This document shows, piece after piece, positions 24,227-34,828 of a stretch of DNA of 64,000 nucleotides (within the stretch, counting starts at the first letter, position 1; every line of letters starts with the position of its first letter). A model generated the notes under the pieces. It had not been told where the DNA came from. It did no database searches and saw only the letters and a list, made by a program, of their open reading frames with translations. The position numbers were made by a program, and so were the translations under genes. The DNA is from Paraphysomonas bandaiensis (Eukaryota; Chrysophyceae). The stretch spans positions 186,001-250,000 of the forward strand of contig CBFFRP010000058.1 in NCBI GenBank assembly GCA_965644295.1, written 5' to 3'.

Positions 24227-24850
24227 CAGGGATAGGGAACAATGTATTGCATATAACCGAGAAACTGATTACAACATTACAAAGGATAATGAAGCTGAAG
24301 TTGACTATACGACTGAAAATCTTCAGTCAGCTCAAAAAATTAAGAAACGTACAGATCCACGAGTCATTAACGGTTGCCTGGCCCTGGTATGTACTTCCAA
24401 TACATGGGAACGTCTGTTCAGCACATGTAAACATAGAACATATTATATCAGTGTTGCGCAAAAGTATCCATCTACTTAATATGCTGTTGTTTCTGAAAGC
24501 TATTCGACAGTTATGGCCGGATACTAGCATATTTCCATTAATTGTGTGGATGAATATGGTGATGTTGACCTCTCCGATGATGGCTCAGAGGATGAGGACG
24601 AAGAAGATTTTTAGTAGCTATAAGCAGCAGTTGGTTTGGTTGTCATGTATCTTAATGACTAATACTAAAAATGAAATCTACGGATGTGTTACCTACAGAT
24701 TAGTCATACTAATATATTGCAATACATTGACAATATATTGCAATATATTGCAATATATTGTGATTGTATTGTTGGGCCTGTTTAAAATATCCATCAATTG
24801 ATGGAACTCTATCTAACAATAGTATTGCAATATATTGTTCCCTATCCCTG
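24227..24850 (+). mobile_element. Internally deleted hAT transposon with transposase C-terminal remnant
   Basis: A 624-bp element with inverted ends: CAGGGATAGGGAACAATGTA at the left, and its near-exact inverse TATTGTTCCCTATCCCTG at 24833-24850. It is flanked by perfect 8-bp direct repeats GTTTAATC (24219-24226 and 24851-24858). On the plus strand the remnant reads TSNTWERLFSTCKH in one frame, followed in another frame by RKSIHLLNMLLFLKAIRQLW. Together these match the hAT C-terminal dimerisation domain pattern (TSNxxERLFS...RKSM...LEMLLFLKANxxLW). The frame change shows it is not functional. The right part carries CAATATATTG subterminal repeats. The 184-codon frame spanning it is not an intact gene. 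Confidence 0.85.
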
Positions 24851-25149
24851 GTTTAATCAATACTGTTGACGGAGATTTAAACATGTCCAACAATACAATT
24901 ACAACATATTGCAATCTATTAGTATGACTAATCAGTAAGTACACATATCCGTCGTTCTGAAGTAGCATACCACAACCTATAACCTACTGTCTTTTACCTG
25001 AAGCTACTCAGACGAAAATTAGAATTCCATTTACACAAAATGATAATGATAACATTATCAAGATACATTGAACTAAAAGTTAAGTATGCTGGGGCGACAT
25101 ATTCATCAATACAAACAACATTCATTTCACAGAACACTTTTAAGTTACT

Positions 25150-26687
25150 TCAGAACGACGCAGCTATTGTCGCCTTTTTCTTGGACTTTTTCGTCTTTGG
25201 AGACCTAGACGACATATTCATTACGATAGAGAAGGAGCTCGGAGGGTGATCACACTTACTGTTTGAAACTATTACTTCCTGAATTTTTAAGAATAGATTT
25301 ACGCGAATGGCTAGCCGATATGCTTGGAGACCTGAACAACAGTGGTTAGGTTGGGTGTAAAGTTCCAGGACACGTACTGCATAGGTGTCGACTGAGGGCT
25401 ATTATCGACACTGCTTTCACTCCGAGCTACACTCGAGTGACTTTTTCCGCTTGCCATAGGAGACCTGAGTGAACATAACATTAATGAGTATGCATCACAC
25501 TTTCATATCCAACTAGAGTGGACTATTCAACAGAAACAATCGATATGAAGTATATATGCATGGCTGAACTAACATATTTGGACTTGAATAAGAGCCTTCC
25601 AGACTGTCCAATCCCCTAAATTACAAAAAAAAGCTATGAGAAGTGCCTTGACATATGTATCACAATGGTAATCCCATGCAGTATGAACGTATTTCTACTT
25701 ATACAAATACTTACTTGACGTGAGGATTAAATTTTGATAACTTCTGCTTTTTCCATTCTTTTGATCCTTTTTCAGGAGGAGTTCGAGGTCGCTCCACGGG
25801 AACAGCCTGAGCAGCTTTCGCCTTGTTCAGCTCTTTGATATAAGCCGGTGAAGGTGGAATATCAGTTCTGTCAAATTTACTCAAAATTTCCTTTGCAGGA
25901 AGGAGAAACTTAGTTCCAAAGACGTCAACACGCCTCTTGGAATATATCATCCAAAATTCTTCCCCTCCAATGCGTGCCCTTAATTGCTTCTGTAGATCAT
26001 ACGCTGGCTTTATAAGAGTTGGATTCATTTTCACAAAGTGATGAAATGTTTCAATATCGATCGACTTCACTTCTCTCAACAAATTAAGTTCACTCATAAC
26101 TCTGTATTACAATAATTACACTCGTATCCAATCAACTAATTGATAATATAAGCTACTGGCTAACATGCAAAACATACCTGACACACTCCGGATTCTGCTT
26201 GTAGTTGCCTCCATACATGTCTGATATCAGTGTTTTGGCTTCATCCATATCAATGTCTTTACTACCATCAGCATCATACAATGCAAACACAAAATCCACT
26301 GAACAACGTATAAACATTATGATAATTATCAATCATGAGTTTAATATACTTACCAAGTGGTAATGTTGGTAATGAACAATAATCCCATAATGCAATAACA
26401 AAATCACGATAACATATATAACCATATGTCATCTGATCATTAAATATATTAAATATAAGAGATGAAAACCGTGTTTCTATAACACCCGTATATTGATATA
26501 ACTTCCTTATATCTATCCAATCACATTTCTCTGTATCTAACTTAATAAAAATATTATAAAGTTTTCTACAATCATGTTCTTTTAAACGTAATGCTCTAAA
26601 TTGTTCACCATATTTTTTATATTCATTATCAAATGGTGTATTTTCAATATTATTAACATCAGCTTCTGTTACTAATAAACATCCCAT
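25150..26687 (-). CDS. EF-hand calcium-binding protein (351 aa)
   Basis: Six exons rejoin in phase: 26687-26354, 26298-26178, 26101-25715, 25464-25378, 25331-25260 and 25204-25150 (TGA stop). After an N-terminal helical region (MGCLLVTEADVNN..., family-like LYNIFIKLDTEK and FNIFNDQM motifs), a canonical EF loop is formed across exons 1-2: FVFALYDADGSKDIDMDEA, with Asp at positions 1, 3 and 9 and a closing acidic residue. The C-terminus is Pro/Lys-rich (RPRTPPEKGSKEWKKQK), then a Ser-rich tail encoded by three tiny exons that each begin with GTCTCC. MGC at the N-terminus places Gly at position 2, a possible myristoylation site (inference). It probably acts as a Ca2+ sensor; partners are unknown. 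Its start faces the M48 gene across the recombinase-element insertion. Confidence 0.85.
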
Positions 26688-26868
26688 TGATTGGTAGATA
26701 TGTATGTATGTATATCTTTGATTGATTGATAGTATGAAAGAAATATTCAATATGATGGAAGCTGCAGATCCAGCCAGAGGTGGAGTGATGCAACGAGATA
26801 TCTTACTACTTGGATATATATATATATATATAGGTATACGAGTACCACAGTCCATAGTCAGTTTCAAA

Positions 26869-27319
26869 CATACATACATTCATACATACATACATACATA
26901 CATACATACATACATACATACATACATACATACATACATACATACATACATACATACATACATACATACATACATACATACATACATACATACATACATA
27001 CATACATACATACATACATACATACATACATACATACATACATACATACATACATACATACATACATACATACATACATACATACATACATACATACATA
27101 CATACATACATACATACATACATACATACATACATACATACATACATACATACATACATACATACATACATACATACATACATACATACATACATACATA
27201 CACATACATACATACATACATACATACATACATACATACATACATACATACATACATACATACATACATACATACATACATACATACATACATACATACA
27301 TACATACATACATACATAC
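26869..27319. repeat. (TACA)n microsatellite, left flank of the inverted element pair
   Basis: About 450 bp of nearly pure CATA repeats interrupted once (CATACACATAC near 27200). It resumes in the same plus-strand orientation at 32826, showing that the sequence between interrupts a single tract. The apparent MYVC-repeat proteins here are artefacts. Confidence 0.95.
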
Positions 27320-28886
27320 TGTACGTTTCTGTCAACTTTTATCCACGCACTCGTTTTTCTGTAAAATGTGGAAGGTACCGTACTCAAGCCCGCACCATAA
27401 TGGTGTGGAACTATATAAGTGGTGATGATGAGTGACCAGTGGTATGTATGGTGTTGCTGGTGAGTAATAGATCCAGGGAGGTGGGTGTTGAAGGAGGAGC
27501 TCTCTCATCACAGCATGGTATCATACATACAGAACATAATAACAGCGAGAACATATCATAGTAGCATGGAATCAACTACCACGGAATCAACTACCACGGA
27601 ATCAACTACCACGGAATCAACTACCACGGAATCAACTACCACAGGGGGCATTAGAAAAGTCGGTGATGGGGAAACCAAAAATCGTAACTCCTCTGCGTTA
27701 GCTCAGTTTGCGAAGTACTTGGAGATGCGGTTCGACGGGAAGAAGAGGTATAAGGAACTCATAGACAGTGATATAAATGTAGAACTATTTCAATGTTTCG
27801 GTGGCTTTTTGATCGATCACGCCGTCCATGGAACAACGAAGAAGCCTTTGACCCTAGGTACTGCTTGGCAGTATTTGTCAGACACGAAGACTGCGCTGAC
27901 GAAGCGATTTAAAAGAAATGAGTTATTAAGCAGCTCCAATGAGCTGTGGTACAAAGATGTGAGAGCGGCAGTATCAAAGCATATTATCAAGCGGTGTATC
28001 GCACAAGGAGTGCGTATATCAGAGAAAACAAGTCCAGTGGGGAAAGAACTAATGAAGCGCATAGGTGAATACATTATACATCGGGCATCTGATTTCTCCG
28101 GTAAGTGGACATACTTCACATATCTATGATTTACTGTATGCTAATAAACTTTATTTAGAAGTGAAGAAGTATTCATTGTACAATCTCTATTTGGTTTTCA
28201 CGTTTGCTGCTGTTGGTCGGGTGTCTGAAGCAATGTTTGCTTCGTATAATAATGCAATGTGGCACTGCGATGGATACTTAACGTTTGATTGGACAGAATT
28301 GAAGGTGGCTTCTATCAAAACAATGAACTTTTTTCCCGACTACTCTTGTCTAGAGACTTGTGTTTTCTTCGCTTATTCAATGTACTGGATGTCCTGTACT
28401 GCAGCAGATCTCAACGGTGACTTCGTCTTTCCAGATCTAGCATTGACTACATCAAGCGCTAGTCAATTTGTTTCTAAGCTACTAAAACAAATGATCGGGA
28501 AGGTACCTGGAGTTACAAAGGAAACAACAGGCAAGGGTCTTATCAAATCACTTCATACCATAATATACAGCCCTTCACAGTTCCTCTCCATACAGCCTTA
28601 TAAACCTCGTCCAGTAACTGCATATCTCATCTCACAGTTTCATGAAATAAGATGGTAGCAACATGTTATCACCTATCATTCAAGCACTCATTAACGTGTA
28701 TCTGCTGCATATGGCTGCCTCGTCATATTACTATATACATATACTCGATGCATGTGATATGATGCACTATGCTATGATGCACTCTGCTGATTGGATCACT
28801 CGATGGGCGCACTTGCTGTGCGGCCTTTGTGTAAAAACAAGGGTGCGGGATCCCGCACCTGCGGTGCGGGCTAAATAATTTTTCTC
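27318..28886 (+). mobile_element. Crypton-like element, internally deleted copy (left arm)
   Basis: This is an inverted duplicate of the element at 28928-32828. From 27318 to about 28542 it matches, in the opposite orientation, the 5' part of the complete copy (coordinates sum to 60144). From 28541 to 28886 it matches the complete copy's 3' end (coordinates sum to 57814). The two parts join at a shared TA, so about 2.33 kb corresponding to 29274-31603 is missing. Every encoded stretch I could compare is identical between copies, so the duplication is recent. A 41-bp unpaired spacer (28887-28927) separates the arms. Confidence 0.85.
27515..28658 (+). pseudogene. Truncated tyrosine recombinase gene (deleted copy)
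   Basis: Exon 1 (27515-28100) and the intron (28101-28158) are identical to the complete copy on the other arm. Exon 2 follows it to ETTGKGL and then runs into unrelated sequence (IKSLHTIIYS...) and stops at 28656-28658. The break removes the second catalytic Arg region, the presumed nucleophile Tyr and the whole C-terminal part, so the product cannot be an active recombinase. It could in principle act as a truncated competitor, which is speculation. Five tandem 15-bp units encode (ESTTT)5 near the start. Confidence 0.85.
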
Positions 28887-29273
28887 CCATTTTTACTATT
28901 TTTACCCTAAAAATACAGCATTCTATTGAGAAAAATTATTTAGCCCGCACCGCAGGTGCGGGATCCCGCACCCTTGTTTTTACACAAAGGCCGCACAGCA
29001 AGTGCGCCCATCGAGTGATCCAATCAGCAGAGTGCATCATAGCATAGTGCATCATATCACATGCATCGAGTATATGTATATAGTAATATGACGAGGCAGC
29101 CATATGCAGCAGATACACGTTAATGAGTGCTTGAATGATAGGTGATAACATGTTGCTACCATCTTATTTCATGAAACTGTGAGATGAGATATGCAGTTAC
29201 TGGACGAGGTTTATAAGGCTGTATGGAGAGGAACTGTGAAGGGCTGTATATTATGGTATGAAGTGATTTGATA
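28541..29273. repeat. Perfect-looking inverted repeat at the element junction
   Basis: Arms 28541-28886 and 28928-29273 (346 bp each) are inverted copies separated by 41 bp. Near the centre each arm contains the 18-bp palindrome GGTGCGGGATCCCGCACC (28842-28859 and 28955-28972) and a further GGTGCGGGC unit. This GC-rich block stands out in AT-rich surroundings and marks the 3' end of both element copies. It is a plausible recombinase binding or crossover-proximal site, by inference. The mirrored 71-codon frames in the arms are by-products of the symmetry. Confidence 0.9.
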
Positions 29274-29430
29274 TGGATATCAATGATTGAATTCCAGGTG
29301 GGAGCATCATGCTCCCATCATCCTATTTAAAGTGTCAGGTATGTAGAGAGATGAGAAGTGGTACATTTGAAGGAATAGAAGGCTGTATATCATGCATGCA
29401 CTATGTTGTGTGATGGTATATGATATGCTG

Positions 29431-30350
29431 AATGTTGTCATGGTTTATTATGCTGTTGTAGGCGCAATGACGTTTATACTTACCGGTGCAAGAGGGATGC
29501 CTAAGCGACACAAGCGCCCGGCTGCCCCTGTACCATCTTGCAGTGAATATGTGTCATGTTGTGTAAGGGTATGCAGTATGGCTGTATGTGATAAGAATTC
29601 TGAACGGTGTGGAATAATAAAATGCTGAAGGCTGTGATGGTTTATTATGCTGTTGTAGGCGCAATGACGTTTATACTTACCGGTGCAAGAGGGATGCCTA
29701 AGCGACACAAGCGCCCGGCTGCCCCTGTTCCATCTTGCAGTGAATATGTGTCATGTTGTGTAAGGGTATGCAGTATGGCTGTATGTGATAAGAATTCTGA
29801 ACGGTGTGGAATAATAAAATGCTGAACGCTGTGATGGTTGATTATACTGTTGTATGCTCTGTAAATAATGATACGATGTATTCCAATTACTAATGAATCA
29901 TTAATTATAAGGGTACAGTATAAAAAGTTGATGGAGTGGTTATAAATGAATACATATAGGCATTCTACAGATTACTAACATCAGACTGTGTCGAATAATA
30001 AAATGCTGCACGCTGTAATGGTTGATTATACTGTTGTATGCTCTGTAAATAATGATACGATGTATTCCAATTACTAATGAATCATTAATTATAAGGGTAC
30101 ATTATAAAAAGTTGATGGAGTGGTTATAAATGAATACATATAGGCATTCTACAGATTACTAACATCAGACTGTGTCGAATAATAAAATGCTGAACGCTGT
30201 AATGGTTGATTATACTGTTGTATGCTCTGTAAATAATGATACGATGTATTCCAATTACTAATGAATCATTAATTATAAGGGTACATTATAAAAAGTTGAT
30301 GGAGTGGTTATAAATGAATACATATATTGGCATTCTACAGATTACTAACA
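29431..30350. repeat. Two tandem arrays in the 3' region of the recombinase element
   Basis: A 197-bp unit occurs twice (compare GGCGCAATGACG at 29461 and 29658). A 184-bp unit then occurs three times (compare CTCTGTAAATAATG at 29857, 30041 and 30225). Both units share a segment around GAATAATAAAATGCTGAA. No coding function was recognised; the 72-78-codon frames in the first array are simply repeated with it. The remaining 29274-29430 sequence is unique. Confidence 0.85.
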
Positions 30351-30435
30351 TCAGACTGAAGTTTCCTTTTCTTTGTCCTTGGAATAATGTTACCATCACT
30401 GTCCCTTCGTGCACTCATTGCATCATATATACTGT

Positions 30436-32629
30436 TTATGTATTTCTTAGAGGCTTTTTTTTGGGGTGAAACTTGTCGTAATTTTCCTGACCAAATAAAT
30501 CAACAATAACACGCAATTCAACCTTTTCAGCTATGCATTTTAAATTACTCTTCCATTCTCTGTACGAAGTAGACTGACTTGCCATACAGGGTTTCGGCTC
30601 ATCAAGAAAACGTTTCTCGTCATCGTACAATAGGCCGAGTCCTTTAGTCAATACTCGATTTAGTTTTTTCTGTTTGTTGACGTTGTCTACCATAGGGTAT
30701 CTCTTTCCTACAATTTCATGTAATTCATAATCAAAATAGTCAATAATAACTGTTGATAAGCATAATTTTTCGAGAGTTTTATATTGAATGAAGGATATAT
30801 GGGGCATGCGCTGCATGTTAACTCTCATGTATTGAAAAACATTTGTCGTAGTAGTGGATGGACCTTTGGAAGGTCCTTCAGTAATCGGAGGCAAGACTGT
30901 AGGCGATGTAGGTATCCGTGATACAGTCTCTGAAGTTGGTATAGTGGTATCCGTTGGAATATTTTTCAAGCCTTCTAGAATATCAGCCACAGCAGTGTCT
31001 AATTTCTTGTGCAGATCAGCTATTGCAATAGTTTGGGTGTCACACTTTCTATGAAGCTGTTGTATTTGGTCTCGAAGAATGCGATTCTCCTGGTAAATTT
31101 CGTCTACATTTCTTGTGTCTACAAAATTAAGGCGAAGCCATTCCTCCTCAATCGCAGCACTCCATTGCATTATGTCATTCCAAGTGAAATGGTGGCGCAT
31201 CATGTTGTGCTTGAATTTACAAACCACTGCATGTTGTGCCGTGTATTTAGAAACAAATGATGGTAACCTCATAAGGAATGTAGCAAACACAGAGAGTTTA
31301 AATTGAAATAGACAGCCATCAACCCCAAATTCTGGGTAAGTGAGTGGATAACATGTTTCGATTAACGCCATCACTTGTTCTCGGTTTCCATTGTTGATAA
31401 ATACACACTCGGGTGGATATATCTTATTCCTGGGATTAGAGTAGCCACTTAAAATTTTTCCACCCACAGCAATAGTGACATCTAGTCCCATGATATACTC
31501 AAAAATGCTGCACTCTCCGGAGAAGTCCCATCCTCCACGCATAATCGCATGGAAGATGCCGCCTGACTGACTACTGGCTATGTCAGTTGCAGCCCCGACT
31601 CTAAGACCCTTGCCTGTTGTTTCCTTTGTAACTCCAGGTACCTTCCCGATCATTTGTTTTAGTAGCTTAGAAACAAATTGACTAGCGCTTGATGTAGTCA
31701 ATGCTAGATCTGGAAAGACGAAGTCACCGTTGAGATCTGCTGCAGTACAGGACATCCAGTACATTGAATAAGCGAAGAAAACACAAGTCTCTAGACAAGA
31801 GTAGTCGGGAAAAAAGTTCATTGTTTTGATAGAAGCCACCTTCAATTCTGTCCAATCAAACGTTAAGTATCCATCGCAGTGCCACATTGCATTATTATAC
31901 GAAGCAAACATTGCTTCAGACACCCGACCAACAGCAGCAAACGTGAAAACCAAATAGAGATTGTACAATGAATACTTCTTCACTTCTAAATAAAGTTTAT
32001 TAGCATACAGTAAATCATAGATATGTGAAGTATGTCCACTTACCGGAGAAATCAGATGCCCGATGTATAATGTATTCACCTATGCGCTTCATTAGTTCTT
32101 TCCCCACTGGACTTGTTTTCTCTGATATACGCACTCCTTGTGCGATACACCGCTTGATAATATGCTTTGATACTGCCGCTCTCACATCTTTGTACCACAG
32201 CTCATTGGAGCTGCTTAATAACTCATTTCTTTTAAATCGCTTCGTCAGCGCAGTCTTCGTGTCTGACAAATACTGCCAAGCAGTACCTAGGGTCAAAGGC
32301 TTCTTCGTTGTTCCATGGACGGCGTGATCGATCAAAAAGCCACCGAAACATTGAAATAGTTCTACATTTATATCACTGTCTATGAGTTCCTTATACCTCT
32401 TCTTCCCGTCGAACCGCATCTCCAAGTACTTCGCAAACTGAGCTAACGCAGAGGAGTTACGATTTTTGGTTTCCCCATCACCGACTTTTCTAATGCCCCC
32501 TGTGGTAGTTGATTCCGTGGTAGTTGATTCCGTGGTAGTTGATTCCGTGGTAGTTGATTCCGTGGTAGTTGATTCCATGCTACTATGATATGTTCTCGCT
32601 GTTATTATGTTCTGTATGTATGATACCAT
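30436..32629 (-). CDS. Tyrosine recombinase of the Crypton-like element (about 711 aa)
   Basis: Two exons (32629-32044 and 31985-30436) are separated by a 58-bp intron (GTAAGT...TTTAG). Start at 32629 or the later ATG at 32578. An (ESTTT)5 tract is followed by a helical core-binding-like region (residues ~75-195). The catalytic half has GRVSEAMFA (Arg I, as in GxRxSE), a beta hairpin with Lys (ELKVASIKTM), KGLRVGAATDIAS (Arg II, with the usual preceding His replaced), RGGWDFSG, and a candidate nucleophile Tyr in SIFEYIMG. The order R..K..(K)xxR..W..Y fits tyrosine recombinases. A heptad-like coiled coil (IYQENRILRDQIQQLHRK) and a C-terminal ~150-residue basic region, probably DNA-binding, follow. 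A GCR1_C-type domain as in fungal Cryptons is possible but I cannot confirm it. Confidence 0.75.
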
Positions 32630-32825
32630 GCTGTGATGAGAGAGCTCCTCCTTCAACACCCACCTCCCTGGATCTATTACTCACCAGCAACACCATACAT
32701 ACCACTGGTCACTCATCATCACCACTTATATAGTTCCACACCATTATGGTGCGGGCTTGAGTACGGTACCTTCCACATTTTACAGAAAAACGAGTGCGTG
32801 GATAAAAGTTGACAGAAACGTACAG

Positions 32826-33100
32826 TACATACATACAGTACATACATACATACATACATACATACATACATACATACATACATACATACATACATACATA
32901 CATACATACATACATACATACATACATACATACATACATACATACATACATACATACATACATACATACATACATACATACATACATACATACATACATA
33001 CATACATACATACATACATACATACATACATACATACATACATACATACATACATACATACATACATACATACATACATACATACATACATACATACATA
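32826..33100. repeat. (TACA)n microsatellite, right flank of the inverted element pair
   Basis: About 275 bp of CATA repeats continue the plus-strand phase of the tract left of the elements. They end about 70 bp before the start codon of the M48 protease gene, so they lie in its promoter or 5' UTR. Confidence 0.95.
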
Positions 33101-33167
33101 ATCATTATTCAGTCCATACTATTACAGGGAGGAGTCAGATAAACTCCACCACTCTACGTGGGAACAC

Positions 33168-34205
33168 ATGGTGTTTTCGAAAAGCTTCTTTGGTAACTGG
33201 TGGGTACAGCGTACCTTCCGTGCTGGTCGTGTAGGTGTCCTAGCATTCACTATATACGGAACAGGTTACCGATCTGGTCTATCTGATTATGTGGTAAGTA
33301 ACACACACACTATATACTAATACACATAACATACACCTCTCCCTCAATTATAGGCTGATCCTGAGGGTATGGAAAGACATCTACTGCATACTGTAGTCTC
33401 CCAGTCAGGTGCATCAGGTGTACTGGATATGGACAATCAGTTGACTATACGCCTCAATAAAATCACTCAGCGTATTGTATCTGCTGCTAAAATACATTGT
33501 GAAGATGAGTTTAATAGGAATGAATCGGAAGATGAAAAGTCTCTTTGGCGTGCATCTTGTGCACGTATGGAGGGTGACTGGCAGTGTGCTGTAATCGAGT
33601 CACCTATACCCAATGCTTTTGTATCTAATCTTCTCCCGCGATGTGTCTTTGTACACGAAGGAATGTTTTCTGAAATTAATCCTACTGATGAGGAGCTTGC
33701 ACTAATTGTAGCTCACGAGGTTGCTCATCTTATCCACGACCATTCTCAGAATCAGTCTCTACTTGCCGGAGCACTTGCAGCCGTCCAGCTCATTTTTCTA
33801 GTGTTCATTGACCCTACCGGAACGGGGTTTTATTTTATTGATATTGCCGCAGCACGACTAAGTCATTTACTTAGTGCATCTTTTAGTAGAGATACGGAAA
33901 TGGAGGCAGATATGACTGGCCTGAAAATTGCAGCGAAGGCTTGTTTCGAAACTCGAGCGGCTGCAAGAGTATTTAAAAAATTTGCTGAGTTCAAGGGGCA
34001 TGGTGGATCAACAGCATCATGGGGGGACTCGCATCCAACAGACGCAGCTAGAGAAGAGTACCTAAAGGAAGCGAGCAAGGATCATAATCCTGAGGCTTAC
34101 AAGTCGACATGTAGAGAGATCGAATCATACTTGGAGACATTCCGACAGTTCATGTCTAGGAAACAAAAGGAGCGCATCCGACGTGATAGAGAAGCAGTTG
34201 CCTAA
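33168..34205 (+). CDS. M48-family zinc metalloprotease, OMA1-like
   Basis: Two exons: 33168-33293 and 33354-34205 (TAA stop), phase 0. The basic, hydrophobic N-terminus (MVFSKSFFGNWWVQRTFRAGRVG) suits a mitochondrial signal with a nearby membrane segment. The catalytic domain shows WQCAVIESPIPNAFVSN, the zinc motif HEVAH at about residue 161, a hydrophobic stretch after it (LLAGALAAVQLIFLVFI), the third ligand in EMEADMTGLKIA, and the family's late SHPTDAAREEYL motif. OMA1 cleaves inner-membrane proteins such as OPA1 under stress; a role in mitochondrial quality control is inferred. The frame is open a little upstream of the chosen ATG, so an extra 5' exon cannot be excluded. The TACA tract lies directly upstream. 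Confidence 0.88.
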
Positions 34206-34828
34206 AGTTTTGTTAAGTACAATATGTAAAACCACTGCTGGTGTCTCTAGCTGTAGCAGTTTGATCATGTTATGTGTAGTATATAGAAACTACAGTCGTC
34301 AAGGTATGAACAATGTCCACGATGAGTATCCTTGAAACCATAAAAGGCCTAAAGCATTGCAACCCTTAGTTAAGCAGTTAGTGATTTAGAGTACAGTGTT
34401 TCCAGAGAAGGAGTGGTGCAAGTTGCAAGTGAACCGTCGTTCGATATATGATGTGAAACAAAGTAAACGTAATGTTCATTTCTATGTTGATATATAGATG
34501 TATAGGGCGTCTGTATTGTAGGTATGTATATGGTACGGCTGTATGGCTCAACACTTTAAATTTAAATCATGGGATTCTTAGCCTCCTAGAAATAATAACA
34601 TAATCCAATTTTCCATTTTTGGTTTAAACGCACATAGCTACGCCCCCTACGTCATACTGGTCTTTTCACTTTTACTCAAATGTTGGGCAATTAAGTAGAA
34701 AACAACTAAACTTAATAGGATTACATACTAAGAAACATATACTTCTATCTATTTTACACACATAGTATTCTATTTGATGTGAACTTGTAGGTGGAAAATG
34801 CCATCACATTCAAAAATGAATTTGTTAC
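34206..34828. other. Intergenic, no gene seen
   Basis: Spacer between two convergent genes. No repeats or RNA genes were noticed. Confidence 0.6.

Larger units (their letters stand above)
28928..32828 (-). mobile_element. Crypton-like tyrosine-recombinase element, complete copy
   Basis: It runs from the junction with the TACA tract near 32828 (element 5' end) to the GC-palindrome end at 28928. It contains one intron-bearing tyrosine recombinase gene and about 1 kb of downstream tandem repeats. There is no reverse transcriptase, DDE transposase, or terminal inverted repeat within the single copy. A lone YR gene with introns and no transposon-type ends is the Crypton layout. Because both flanks are (TACA)n, any short target overlap is masked. 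Confidence 0.75.

Noticed and set aside
24247-24801. 184-codon ORF as an intact gene
   Set aside because: It lies inside a hAT remnant, and the hAT similarity switches frame within it.
25040-25249. Plus-strand 69-codon ORF
   Set aside because: It is antisense to the last exon of the EF-hand gene and has no domain.
26806-27387. Long MYVC/HTYI repeat ORFs across CATA tracts (here, 3052-3462 and 32709-33105)
   Set aside because: They are six-frame readings of tetranucleotide microsatellites, open in several frames at once, with no domain or splice support.
28663-29151. Identical 71-codon ORFs on both strands
   Set aside because: They are mirror copies created by the inverted repeat, with no recognisable domain.
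29392-29825. Two similar 72-78-codon ORFs
   Set aside because: They are copies of the 197-bp tandem unit; the frames have no start context or domain.
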